Part shown: positions 34,376-42,887 of the stretch, piece after piece | Layout of the letters: each line of letters starts with the position of its first letter | How positions within the stretch are numbered: position 1 is the first letter of the stretch | Position numbers and translations under genes: made by a program | The notes under the pieces: model-generated | Databases searched by the model: none | What the model saw: the letters and a program-made list of their open reading frames with translations, nothing else | What the model was told of the DNA's origin: nothing | Source of the DNA: Streptomyces sp. GESEQ-35 | GTDB lineage: Bacteria > Actinomycetota > Actinomycetes > Streptomycetales > Streptomycetaceae | Reading direction: 5' to 3' | Length of the DNA stretch: 64,000 nucleotides | NCBI RefSeq assembly: GCF_017948485.1 | Contig: NZ_JAFFSX010000014.1 | Coordinates: forward strand, 62,001 to 126,000

Positions 34376-35911
34376 ATGTTCGTTCCCTTCGGGGCTCGTG
34401 ACTTTCTGGACCGCGCCACGACCGTGTATCCGGATCGCGTCGGCATCGTCGACGAGCCCGACCAACCTGCCGTCCCCTGGCGGGAACTGACCTACCGTCG
34501 AGTGGGCGAACTCGCGCGAGCCCAGGCCGCGGGGCTGGACGCGCTCGGGGTGCCACACGGGGCCCGGGTGGGGATCGTCTCGCAGAACAGCGCGCGGTTG
34601 CTCACCTCGTTCTTCGGTGTGTCCGGCTACGGCAGGGTGCTGGTGCCGGTGAACTTCCGTCTGTCGGCCGAGGAGGTGGACTACATCGCCGGCCACTCCG
34701 GGTGCGACGTGCTCCTGGTCGACCCGGAAGTCGCCGAGCGTCTGTCCGGGGTCGCCTGCAAGCACCGTTTCGTCATGGGAGCCGAGTCCGACGCGGACCT
34801 GTACCGCTTCGACGCCGAGCCCGCGCCGTGGGAAGCCGAGGAGAACGCAACCGCGACGATCAACTACACCAGCGGCACCACGGCGCGCCCCAAGGGCGTA
34901 CAGATCACGCACCGCAACATCTGGGTCAACGCGATGACGTTCGCCCTGCACGCGGGTGTCTCGGACCGGGACGTCTACCTGCACACCCTGCCGATGTTCC
35001 ACGCGAACGGCTGGGGCATGCCCTTCGCGATGACCGCCCTGGGCGTGCCCCACATCGTCCTGCGGAAGGTGGACGGCACCGAGATCCTGCGCCGGGTCGC
35101 CGAGCACGGCGTGACCGTGATGTGCGCCGCGCCCGCGGTGGTCAACGCCGTGCTCACCGCTGCGGAGACCTGGCCCGGTGAGATCCCCGGGCGGGACCGG
35201 GTGCGGATCATCTGCGCGGGCGCGCCGCCGCCGACCCGGACCATCGCACGGGTCGAGAGCCAGCTCGGCTGGGAGTTCATCCAGATCTACGGCCTCACCG
35301 AGACCTCTCCCCTGCTCACGATCAACCGCGGTCGCGCGGAATGGGACGACCTGGACCCGCAGCAGCGGGCGGAGAATCTGGCACGGGCCGGCGCCCCCGC
35401 CCTCGGCGTGACCCTACGGACCTCGGCCTCCGGCGAGATCCTGGCCCGCTCCAACGTGGTTCTCGAAAGCTACTGGCAACAGCCCGAGGAAACGGCCGAG
35501 GCGCTTGCGGACGACTGGTTCCACACCGGAGACGGCGGCACCCTCGGCGACGACGGCTACCTGACCATCAGTGACCGCAGGAAGGACGTCATCATCACCG
35601 GTGGCGAGAACGTGTCCTCCATCGAGGTCGAGGATGCGCTCTTCAGTCACCCCGCGGTCGCCGAGGTCGCCGTGATCGGCGTACCGGACAAGAAGTGGGG
35701 CGAGACCATCAAGGCTCTGGTCGTCCGCGCCCCCGAATCCGAAGTCACCGAAGCCGAACTCATCCAGCACTGCAAGGAACGCCTGGCCGGCTACAAGGCG
35801 CCCACCTCCGTGGAGTTCCGCGGCACTCTTGAGCGGACAGCCACCGGCAAACTCCAGAAGTACAAGCTCCGCGCGCCCTATTGGGAGGGTCGCGAACGCG
35901 GGGTGAACTGA
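34376..35911 (+). CDS. Acyl-CoA synthetase (AMP-forming, class I adenylate-forming)
   Basis: 511-residue ligase activating a carboxylic acid to its CoA thioester through an acyl-adenylate. The P-loop motif NYTSGTTARPKGVQITHRN is near residue 162, the A5 motif IYGLTETSP near 305, the A7 D-W-F-H-T-G-D near 380, the SDRRKDVIITGGENVSSIEVE hinge follows and the C-terminal catalytic lysine is in TATGKLQKYKLR. Length and motifs fit medium/long-chain or aryl acyl-CoA synthetases; the substrate is not resolved. The ATG at 34376 has GGGAGG five bases upstream; the frame to 34103 is a shadow of the preceding gene. It is followed by a very long hairpin at 36090-36143. Confidence 0.94.
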   Translation: MFVPFGARDFLDRATTVYPDRVGIVDEPDQPAVPWRELTYRRVGELARAQAAGLDALGVPHGARVGIVSQNSARLLTSFFGVSGYGRVLVPVNFRLSAEEVDYIAGHSGCDVLLVDPEVAERLSGVACKHRFVMGAESDADLYRFDAEPAPWEAEENATATINYTSGTTARPKGVQITHRNIWVNAMTFALHAGVSDRDVYLHTLPMFHANGWGMPFAMTALGVPHIVLRKVDGTEILRRVAEHGVTVMCAAPAVVNAVLTAAETWPGEIPGRDRVRIICAGAPPPTRTIARVESQLGWEFIQIYGLTETSPLLTINRGRAEWDDLDPQQRAENLARAGAPALGVTLRTSASGEILARSNVVLESYWQQPEETAEALADDWFHTGDGGTLGDDGYLTISDRRKDVIITGGENVSSIEVEDALFSHPAVAEVAVIGVPDKKWGETIKALVVRAPESEVTEAELIQHCKERLAGYKAPTSVEFRGTLERTATGKLQKYKLRAPYWEGRERGVN

Positions 35912-36089
35912 CGAGGGCGCCGGAGCGGGCGGAGACATGGGTCCAGCCGTCACCGGGCCGGACGGCGAAGGAAGCCCGGGCCGGACGAAGGCAGCCGAAG
36001 GAGACGAAGTCCGCTCCAAGCGACACGGCCGCCAGTCGCGGTGCGGCAAACAAGGACGCTTCTGCCGCGACCGGCGTGGACCCGCAGGA

Positions 36090-36143
36090 CCCGCCGTCGG
36101 GGCGCCGATCGGGTGACGGTCCGATCGGCGCCCCGACGGCGGG
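36090..36143. terminator. 23-base-pair perfect hairpin between convergent genes
   Basis: The arms at 36090-36112 and 36121-36143 are perfectly complementary over 23 bases with an 8-base loop (GTGACGGT). The hairpin lies 23 bases after the stop of the small minus-strand gene and about 180 bases after the acyl-CoA synthetase stop. A bidirectional terminator is the simplest reading. It is much longer than the other terminators in the window. Confidence 0.75.
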
Positions 36144-36166
36144 CTCCTCGGCGAGCGACGCCCCCG

Positions 36167-36439
36167 TCAGCAGATCCGCGGCAGTTGCTCCCCGATCGGC
36201 AGATCGACCACCCGCGTTCCCCCAAGACCGGTACGGGCCACGACCATGCCGGGATGCGCCTCGACGGCCTCACCGATGATCACGGAGTCCGCCCCCAGAG
36301 GATGGGCCCGCATCGCCTCGAGGACGGCGTCGGCCAGACCGACCATCTGGGGGGGGGCGTCAGGTCCGTCCGCCGCGGGCGTGCTCGCTGCAGCGGGTTC
36401 TGTCGGTTCGCCAGGAAGGGCGCGGCCGTGGGGGGACAT
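36167..36439 (-). CDS. Small hypothetical protein
   Basis: 90-residue protein with an acidic, Ala/Pro-rich N-terminus and an ordered-looking second half (GLADAVLEAMRAHPLGADSV, then IIGEAVEAHPGMVVARTGLG). No family is recognised. The GC-rich third-position pattern in the second half and the strong hairpin just beyond its stop support a real gene. No good ribosome site is seen before the ATG. It faces the acyl-CoA synthetase. Confidence 0.5.
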   Translation of the reverse strand: MSPHGRALPGEPTEPAAASTPAADGPDAPPQMVGLADAVLEAMRAHPLGADSVIIGEAVEAHPGMVVARTGLGGTRVVDLPIGEQLPRIC

Positions 36440-36647
36440 GCGAGAGAACGTAAGTAAGTGTTCCTCGCCCCGGCAAGAGCAGGTGGGAGATGTCGCAACG
36501 GGCCCGCGCCCCCGGGGCGCCCGGTGGCGCCCTCACATCGGCCGGGTGGAGCAGGGCAGGTTCCCCGCACGGCACGGCGATCTGCAAATGATCGCGGTTG
36601 TTCCCGGAAGCACTGACGCCCTCGGTGCGGCATGCCGACCCGATGGC

Positions 36648-37784
36648 CTAGCCTTCTACGCCGACGGCTCCCCGATCCTGCGCATGGGAGCACCTCAGCG
36701 CGAGGGCCGCGATGTCGTCGTCGAGCCTTCCGCCGCTGTACTGGAGCAGATCCCGGTGCAGTTGGTCGAGCAGCTCGCGGGGCTGCCCATCGCCTTGCCG
36801 CCGCATCCAGTCCGGCAGCGGGAAGAACTGGCCGGTATGGTCCCGGGCCTCCGAGACGCCGTCCGTGTACAGCAACAACTGGTCACCCGGGGCGAAGGGG
36901 ACGACGTCGACCCAGTAGCGGTCACCGATGAGCGCGGCGAGGTTGAGGGGTGGGGAGGGGACGGTGGGCTCCAGGACCCGGACCTTCCCGCTGTGCGCGA
37001 TGAGCGGCGGAGGATGCCCGCAGTTGAGAAGTCGTATGTGGCCCCCGCCGTGCGGAATCTCGGCGAGGATCGCGGTGGCAAAGTGCTCGGGCTGGTCCTG
37101 GGCGGGAAACGCAGCGCTGTGGCGCGTGACGGTGGTCTCCAGGCGGTGGATGAGGCCCCGCAGGTCGGGCTCGTCGTACGCCGCCTCCCTGAAGCAGCTG
37201 ATCACCGCGGAGGCCGCCCCCACCGCGGACAGGCCCTTGCCCCGCACGTCGCCTATGAGCAGCCGGACACCGTGCGGTGTACCGATCGCCTCATAGAAGT
37301 CACCGCCGATCCGGGCCTGTTCCTGGGCCGCCAGATACAGCGACTCGATCTCGACATCCGCGATGCGGCGCGGCAGCGGGCGCAGCAACACCTTCTGTGC
37401 CGCGTCAGCGACAAGCCGGACTTGGAAAAGTATCTCCTCTCGCTGAATCCGGACATGACTCCCGTAGGCGGCCGCCAAGGTGACCGCGATGATCGCGGCC
37501 GACGTGTACTGCGTCCCCAGATCGGTGTGGAAGAAGCTGAGGACGATCATGATCAGCAGGCAGAACGTCCCCAACAGGATCGTGGGGAGCACGGGCCACA
37601 TCGCGGCGGCAAGAGCGGGTGCGGCGGGCAGAAGTCGGCTTATGGCGATCTCCCTGGGTGTGGAGAACGCCAGGCCGGCGATGAGGACGGTCAGGACCAC
37701 GGGTGACAGCCGGGCAGCTTCCCATCGACCGCTGTAGGCGGGGCGACGGCGCCACAGCCGCGCAGACATGATCACAAAATGCAT
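36648..37784 (-). CDS. Membrane-anchored SpoIIE-type PP2C phosphatase
   Basis: About 378 residues. Three or four N-terminal membrane helices (VVLTVLIAGLAF, AAMWPVLPTILLGTFCLLIM, SAAIIAVTLAAAYG) are followed by a PP2C domain (RIGGDFYEAIGTPHGVRLLI, DVRGKGLSAVGAASAVISCF, LLNCGHPPPL, LLLYTDGVSEARD). It lacks PAS, GAF and kinase domains. The reading frame is open to 37940, but the region upstream of the chosen ATG is Arg-rich and unprotein-like. The exact start (37784, 37787 or 37769) is unsettled. It is divergent from the large sensor phosphatase at 37969 (184-base shared region). Confidence 0.88.
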   Translation of the reverse strand: MHFVIMSARLWRRRPAYSGRWEAARLSPVVLTVLIAGLAFSTPREIAISRLLPAAPALAAAMWPVLPTILLGTFCLLIMIVLSFFHTDLGTQYTSAAIIAVTLAAAYGSHVRIQREEILFQVRLVADAAQKVLLRPLPRRIADVEIESLYLAAQEQARIGGDFYEAIGTPHGVRLLIGDVRGKGLSAVGAASAVISCFREAAYDEPDLRGLIHRLETTVTRHSAAFPAQDQPEHFATAILAEIPHGGGHIRLLNCGHPPPLIAHSGKVRVLEPTVPSPPLNLAALIGDRYWVDVVPFAPGDQLLLYTDGVSEARDHTGQFFPLPDWMRRQGDGQPRELLDQLHRDLLQYSGGRLDDDIAALALRCSHAQDRGAVGVEG

Positions 37785-37968
37785 CATATCTACCCAAACA
37801 GACATCGAGCGCGTCAAAATCATGCGCCGCACGCGACAATTGACGGCGGACGGCCATGCCCGGAGGAGCCGAGGCCATGCGACGCATCGCCGCACAGACG
37901 CCCGAGGCCGGCCGGACGAGGATCGGGCGGCCCTCGCCACTTGAGATCACCGGTGCTAGAAAGGTTGC

Positions 37969-40722
37969 ATGGCGAATCGTTTCGCCCGTTTTCAACACCT
38001 ATCGGTGAGGCGTCTGACCAGCAAGATCACGCGGAGCGTGGCCGGTCAGGTGTTGGTTTTCCAGGTGGCTCTGGTAGTGCTGCTCGTAGCCTGCGGCGTC
38101 TTCGCTCTCATCCTGCAGTCGGAGCGGGACAACAACGCGGAGGCCAGACGCCGCTCCACGGCCGTGGCACAGACCTTCGCGCACTCACCAGGCGTCCTGG
38201 CGGCCTTGCAGACCCCGGATCCGAGCAGGATTCTCCAACCGCTCACCGAGGCGGCACGCCGGGCCGCCGGCGTCGACTTCATCGTGGTCATGGACACCGA
38301 GGGCATCCGTTACACGCACCCCTTGCCGGACCTGATCGGAAAGCGGTTCGTGGGCGAGATCGGGCCGTCCCTGGCGGGGAAGGTCTACGTGGAGAGCGTC
38401 AACGGCCCGCTCGGTCGCGAGGTGCAGGCCACGGTCCCGATCGAGAACGCCAACAGCAAGGTCGTGGCCCTCGTCTCGGCCGGGATGAAGGTCAAGAACG
38501 TCGAAAGTCAGTTGTCCCGGCAACTACCGATCATCCTGGGCGCCGGGGCCGGAGCGCTCGCGTTGTCCACCGGTGTGACGGCGCTGGTGGGCAGACGGCT
38601 GCGGCGGCAGACACACAGCCTGGCCCCGGACGAGATGACCCTGATGTACGAGCACCACGACACAGTGCTCCACTCCGTTCGGGAAGGGGTGCTGATCGTG
38701 GCCGCCGACGGGCGGCTGATACTGGCGAACGACGAGGCCAGACGACTGCTGGAGCTGCCCCCTGACGTCGAGGGACGGCTCGTCTCGGAACTGCCGGGCC
38801 TCGATCCCGAGACGAAGACACTGCTCGCCTCCGGACGCGAGGCCACCGACGAGTTGCACCTCGCGGGAGAGCGACTGCTCGCGGTCAACCAACGACCCAC
38901 GGATCCCGAGGGAGGCCCCGAGGGAACGGTGGTGACGCTACGCGACTCCACCGAGCTTCAGGCGGTGACCGGCAGGGCGGAGGTGGCACGCGAGCGGCTC
39001 AGGCTGCTGTACGACGCCGGACTCCGCATCGGCACCACCCTGGACGTGCTGCGCACCGCCGACGAATTGGCACGGGTCCCCGTTCCCCGCTTCGCGGACT
39101 TCGTCACCGTGGACCTGGCCGACGCCGTCCTGCACGGCGAGGAGCCGTCCCTCACAGCGACGGACATGCGGCGCGCAGCCGTGTGCGGCATCCGGGACGA
39201 CCATCCGCTCTCCGCACAGGGCCGGCTTTTCGACTACCTTCCCTCCACGCCCCAGGCACGCGGCTACGGCAGCGGCCGCTCCCAGCTGGTGAGCGATCTG
39301 CCGACCGCCACGGGCTGGCGCGTGCAGGACCCGGAGCGCGCCAAAGCGATCATTGACTACGGCATCCATTCCCTCATCACCGCCCCCATCCAGGCCCGTG
39401 GCGTCGTGCTGGGCATGGCCAACTTCTGGCGCGCGCAACAGCATGAGCGCTTCAACGAGGAGGACCTGTCGCTGGCGGAGGAGCTGGTGGCCCGTGCCGC
39501 GATGAGCATCGACAACGCCCGCCGCTACACCCGCGAGCACGCCATGGCAGTCACCCTCCAGCGCAGCCTGCTGCCGCAGGCCATGCCCGAGCAGAACGCC
39601 CTCGACATCGCCTACCGCTACCTTCCCGCCCAGTCGGGCGTGGGCGGAGACTGGTTCGACGTGATTCCCCTGCCGGGGAGCCGGGTGGCGCTGGCCGTCG
39701 GCGATGTGGTCGGCCACGGCCTGCACGCCGCCGCCACGATGGGACGGCTGCGGACCGCGGTGCACAACTTCTCCACCCTCGATCTGCCACCCGACGAGCT
39801 GCTGAGCCATCTGGACGACCTGGTCGGGAGCATCGACCAGGACGAAGCGGCGGAGAGTGCAGCGGGCGTCGTGGGTGCCACCTGCCTGTACGGGATCTAC
39901 GACCCCGTGACGCGCCGCTACGTCGTGGCGCGTGCGGGGCATCCGGCGCCCGCGCTGGTCCGGCCCGACGGAACCGTCACCTTCCTGGACGTGCCGGCCG
40001 GTCCGCCCCTGGGTCTCGGCGGCATGCCGTTCCGGACCGCGGAGCTGTGCCTCGCGGAGGGAACCCAGCTCGTCCTGTACACCGACGGCCTCATCGAGGA
40101 CCGCAGGCGGGACCTGGACGTGGGAATGGAACTGCTGCGTGATGCGCTCACGGGCCACCCCGGTCGGCCGCCGGAGGAGACCTGCCAGGTTGTGCTGGAC
40201 AGTCTGCTCCCCGAGCGCCCCAAGGACGACGTCGCCCTGCTCGTCGCCCGCACGCGGGAACTGCCGCCCGACCGGATCGCCGACTGGGACGTACCACCGG
40301 ACCCGGCCGCCGTCGCGGGTATGCGCGACGCCGTGTCCCAAAGGCTCGAAGCGTGGGACCTGTCAGAGTTCGGCTTCACCATGGAGCTCATCCTGAGCGA
40401 GCTCATTACCAACGCCATCCGCTACGGCGCCGGGCCGATCCATGTACGGCTGATCCGCGACCGTACGCTGATCTGCGAGGTGGCCGACGGCAGCAGCACC
40501 TCGCCGCATCTGCGGTACGCCGCGACGACGGACGAGGGAGGCCGGGGCCTGTTCCTGGTGTCGCAGATGGCTGAGCGCTGGGGCACCCGGTACACCCCGC
40601 AGGGCAAGGTGATCTGGGCCGAACAGGCCCTGCCCGAGGCCATCCAGCAGCCCGCCCCGACACCGGCCGACGCGGACACGCCCCCGGACAAAGAGGCAGC
40701 CGACCCGAAAACCCCGGGGTGA
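37969..40722 (+). CDS. Transmembrane sensor-PAS-GAF-PP2C-HATPase signalling protein
   Basis: 917 residues. The N-terminus has two membrane helices (about 26-48 and 187-208) around an extracytoplasmic sensor of the CitA/DcuS type (DFIVVMDTEGIRYTHPLPDL, then IGKRF). Then come PAS (about 220-325, VLIVAADGRLILANDEARRL), GAF (about 345-520), SpoIIE PP2C (about 540-765, GVGGDWFDVIPLPGSRVALA, VVGHGLHAAATMGRLR) and an RsbW-like ATPase (about 780-900, LSELITNAIRYGAG, DEGGRGLFLVSQMAERW). It carries an external signal straight to a fused partner-switching module. The C-terminal tail is Pro/Asp-rich. Its signal and sigma target are unknown. Confidence 0.94.
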   Translation: MANRFARFQHLSVRRLTSKITRSVAGQVLVFQVALVVLLVACGVFALILQSERDNNAEARRRSTAVAQTFAHSPGVLAALQTPDPSRILQPLTEAARRAAGVDFIVVMDTEGIRYTHPLPDLIGKRFVGEIGPSLAGKVYVESVNGPLGREVQATVPIENANSKVVALVSAGMKVKNVESQLSRQLPIILGAGAGALALSTGVTALVGRRLRRQTHSLAPDEMTLMYEHHDTVLHSVREGVLIVAADGRLILANDEARRLLELPPDVEGRLVSELPGLDPETKTLLASGREATDELHLAGERLLAVNQRPTDPEGGPEGTVVTLRDSTELQAVTGRAEVARERLRLLYDAGLRIGTTLDVLRTADELARVPVPRFADFVTVDLADAVLHGEEPSLTATDMRRAAVCGIRDDHPLSAQGRLFDYLPSTPQARGYGSGRSQLVSDLPTATGWRVQDPERAKAIIDYGIHSLITAPIQARGVVLGMANFWRAQQHERFNEEDLSLAEELVARAAMSIDNARRYTREHAMAVTLQRSLLPQAMPEQNALDIAYRYLPAQSGVGGDWFDVIPLPGSRVALAVGDVVGHGLHAAATMGRLRTAVHNFSTLDLPPDELLSHLDDLVGSIDQDEAAESAAGVVGATCLYGIYDPVTRRYVVARAGHPAPALVRPDGTVTFLDVPAGPPLGLGGMPFRTAELCLAEGTQLVLYTDGLIEDRRRDLDVGMELLRDALTGHPGRPPEETCQVVLDSLLPERPKDDVALLVARTRELPPDRIADWDVPPDPAAVAGMRDAVSQRLEAWDLSEFGFTMELILSELITNAIRYGAGPIHVRLIRDRTLICEVADGSSTSPHLRYAATTDEGGRGLFLVSQMAERWGTRYTPQGKVIWAEQALPEAIQQPAPTPADADTPPDKEAADPKTPG

Positions 40723-40734
40723 AGGAGGCGGCGA

Positions 40735-41028
40735 TCAGCTGGATCCCTCGCAGTAGGCGGCGCTCTCCACGTCCGCCGGGCAGGAGAACTCGATCGCGAC
40801 CTCGTCCAGCGTGATGTCCGCGAGGCTCATGCGCGCGAAGCACCTCGCGACCGCGTCCCGGGCCTCGTCGTCGAGTGGCCGCTCGGCATACCGGGGTACG
40901 CAACCGGCCGCCGGCAGCGGCCGGTTGCGATCGCGCAGCGGCCCATCGAGGTGGTGCGCGAGCCGCAGGACCAAGTCGGCGCTCGGGTTGCAGAATGGCC
41001 GGTCGACGCCGACTACGTGGTGATGCAC
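40735..41028 (-). CDS. Small hypothetical protein
   Basis: Possible 97-residue gene starting at GTG 41028, with the more protein-like part at the C-terminus (ERPLDDEARDAVARCFARMS, then LADITLDEVAIEFSCPADVE). No family is recognised. It fills the gap between the sensor phosphatase and the Old Yellow Enzyme gene, downstream of the latter on the same strand. No convincing ribosome site is seen, and it could be a remnant. Confidence 0.35.
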   Translation of the reverse strand: MHHHVVGVDRPFCNPSADLVLRLAHHLDGPLRDRNRPLPAAGCVPRYAERPLDDEARDAVARCFARMSLADITLDEVAIEFSCPADVESAAYCEGSS

Positions 41029-41082
41029 TCGTGTCGACTCGAGCGGCAGCCAATCGTCAGCCTCGGCTTCGCCTCCCCGGCG

Positions 41083-42156
41083 TCACGCCGAGTGCTGATA
41101 CACCAAGTAGGTGAGATAGCCGTGGTCGCCGCCCTGAAAGTACGTGGTGTCGTCGACGGGAGCGATCGGAAGACCGGTGCGCAGACGCTCCACCAGGTCG
41201 GGGTTGGCGATGAAGGCGCGACCGAAGCTGATGAGGTCGGCGCCGAGGCCGAGCCAGTGATCCGCGTCGGCGTGGCCGGTCTGCTTGGGGCCCATCGGCA
41301 GCACCGGGTTCATGACGAGCGCACCGGGCCAGGTCCGGCGAAGACCGAGAAGGGTCTCTTCGTCCGTGGTGGCCTCCAAGTGGACGTAGGCCAGGCGGAG
41401 CCGGGACAGCTCGGTCAGGAGCGCGGTGTAGAGCTCGGCCACGTCGGTCTCCTCGATGCCCCAGAAGTGGCCACCGGGGGAGAGCCGGATCCCGGTCCGC
41501 TGCGCACCGATGGCCTCGGCGGTCGCGGCCGCCGCTTCGACGGCGAACCGGATCCGGTTGCTCACCGAGCCTCCGTATCGGTCGGTGCGCATGTTGGCGT
41601 TGGCGGAGAGGAACTGCGAAATCAGGTAGCCGTTGGCGCCGTGGAGTTCCACACCGTCGAATCCGGCGTCGACGGCCCGGCGCGCGGCATCCGCGTAGGA
41701 CTGAGCGTGCTCGGGCACCTCGGCGGTGTCCAGGGCGCGCGGAGTCGGTGCGGACTGCGGTCCGTTGGGGGTGAACACCTCGCCGACGGCAGGGACGGCC
41801 GAGGGCCCGACGGGGCGCATCCCGGTGGTGTCGGGGTGCGAGACGCGTCCGCCGTGCATGATCTGGGCGAAGATCCGGCCGCCGTTGGTGTGCACCGCAT
41901 CGGTCACCGGGCGCCATGCGGCCACCTGCTCGTCGGTGTACAGCCCCGGAGTCCCGGGGTTGGACTGACCGATCAGACTCGGCTGCACTCCCTCGGTGAC
42001 GATCAGGCCGGCCGTGGCCCGCTGAGCGTAGTAGCGCGCCATCGACGGAGTCGCCAGACCGCCCTCGGCGGCCCGTACCCGCGTCATCGGCGCCATCACC
42101 ACGCGGTTGGGCAACGCCAGTTCGCCCAGCCGGTAGCCGGTGAAAAGAGTCGTCAC
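41083..42156 (-). CDS. Old Yellow Enzyme-family alkene reductase
   Basis: 357-residue FMN-dependent NAD(P)H oxidoreductase that reduces activated C=C bonds, for example in enones or nitro compounds. Key features are the N-terminal LPNRVVMAPMTRVRA, the substrate-anion pair His172/Asn175 with Tyr177 as proton donor (ELHGANGYLISQF), the FMN-phosphate loop ISFGRAFIANPDLVE and the YGGSVSNRIRF segment. The length is standard. It is divergent from a MerR regulator whose promoter carries a clear inverted repeat (42217-42232), a common redox- or electrophile-responsive pairing. Confidence 0.95.
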   Translation of the reverse strand: MTTLFTGYRLGELALPNRVVMAPMTRVRAAEGGLATPSMARYYAQRATAGLIVTEGVQPSLIGQSNPGTPGLYTDEQVAAWRPVTDAVHTNGGRIFAQIMHGGRVSHPDTTGMRPVGPSAVPAVGEVFTPNGPQSAPTPRALDTAEVPEHAQSYADAARRAVDAGFDGVELHGANGYLISQFLSANANMRTDRYGGSVSNRIRFAVEAAAATAEAIGAQRTGIRLSPGGHFWGIEETDVAELYTALLTELSRLRLAYVHLEATTDEETLLGLRRTWPGALVMNPVLPMGPKQTGHADADHWLGLGADLISFGRAFIANPDLVERLRTGLPIAPVDDTTYFQGGDHGYLTYLVYQHSA

Positions 42157-42216
42157 GTCATGTCTCCTTCGTGATCCGTCGCGCCCTGATCCCGGGCACG
42201 ACGGTTACGCTAGAAC

Positions 42217-42232
42217 CTGACATCGACGTCAG
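42217..42232. promoter_or_regulatory. CTGAC-N6-GTCAG inverted repeat, candidate MerR operator
   Basis: Perfect five-base arms flanking ATCGAC (extending to CCTGAC with one mismatch on the other side), lying between the divergent OYE and MerR genes about 40 bases before the MerR start. This is a typical place and layout for a MerR-family site. Confidence 0.5.
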
Positions 42233-42272
42233 AGGCAAGGGTTGTGCTCCGGATCACAACGGGGAGGGCGGC

Positions 42273-42650
42273 ATGCGGATCGGTGAGCTCGCGGCACGGG
42301 CAGGAGTCAGCGTCAGGTCCCTGCGCTACTACGAGGAACAGGGCCTGCTCACGAGCACACGCAGCGCGAGCGGGCAGCGGCACTACACGGAGGACCACGT
42401 CGAGCGGGTCACGTTCCTCCAGCGGATGTACGCCGCGGGCCTGTCCAGCCGGACCATCGCCGAACTGCTGCCGTGTGTCGACTCACCCAGCGACGCCACG
42501 TCCGACGCCGCGCTGCAACGGATGGCCGAGGAGCGGGACCGGCTCTCCGAGCACATCGAAGACCTCATACGCACCCGGGAGGCGCTCGACGGGCTGATGG
42601 CCACGAACCGGGCCCACCGTGCGAGCCTGAAGTCGACCGTGGCGGGATGA
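42273..42650 (+). CDS. MerR-family transcriptional regulator
   Basis: 125-residue regulator with a winged helix-turn-helix at residues 1-70 (MRIGELAARAGVSVRSLRYY, EEQGLL, GQRHYTEDHVERVTFLQRM) and a C-terminal dimerisation coiled coil. No metal-binding cysteine cluster is present; the only Cys is in LLPCVDSP, so it is more like ligand- or electrophile-sensing members. The ATG at 42273 has GGGGAGG eight bases upstream, and the frame to 42171 is promoter sequence. It is divergent from the OYE gene, its likely target. Confidence 0.9.
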   Translation: MRIGELAARAGVSVRSLRYYEEQGLLTSTRSASGQRHYTEDHVERVTFLQRMYAAGLSSRTIAELLPCVDSPSDATSDAALQRMAEERDRLSEHIEDLIRTREALDGLMATNRAHRASLKSTVAG

Positions 42651-42887
42651 CCCGCCCTCTCTCCGCGCCCTCAACCTCGGGCTCGACCCAGGCCGGCCCA
42701 TCCCGCAAGGCCACCGGCCCACCGGTCCGCAGCGGGGGGCTCCTCCTCCAGCGGCCTGCCGGACAGTCCGGGTTGCTGCGAGACGGGCCGCGGCCAGATC
42801 TTCACCGGGTCACACTCGGGCCTGGTGCCAGTCGCCCCGCCGTGGCGTGCGTGCCGTCGCCCCGCTGGACAACGTCGAGTTCCTGGG

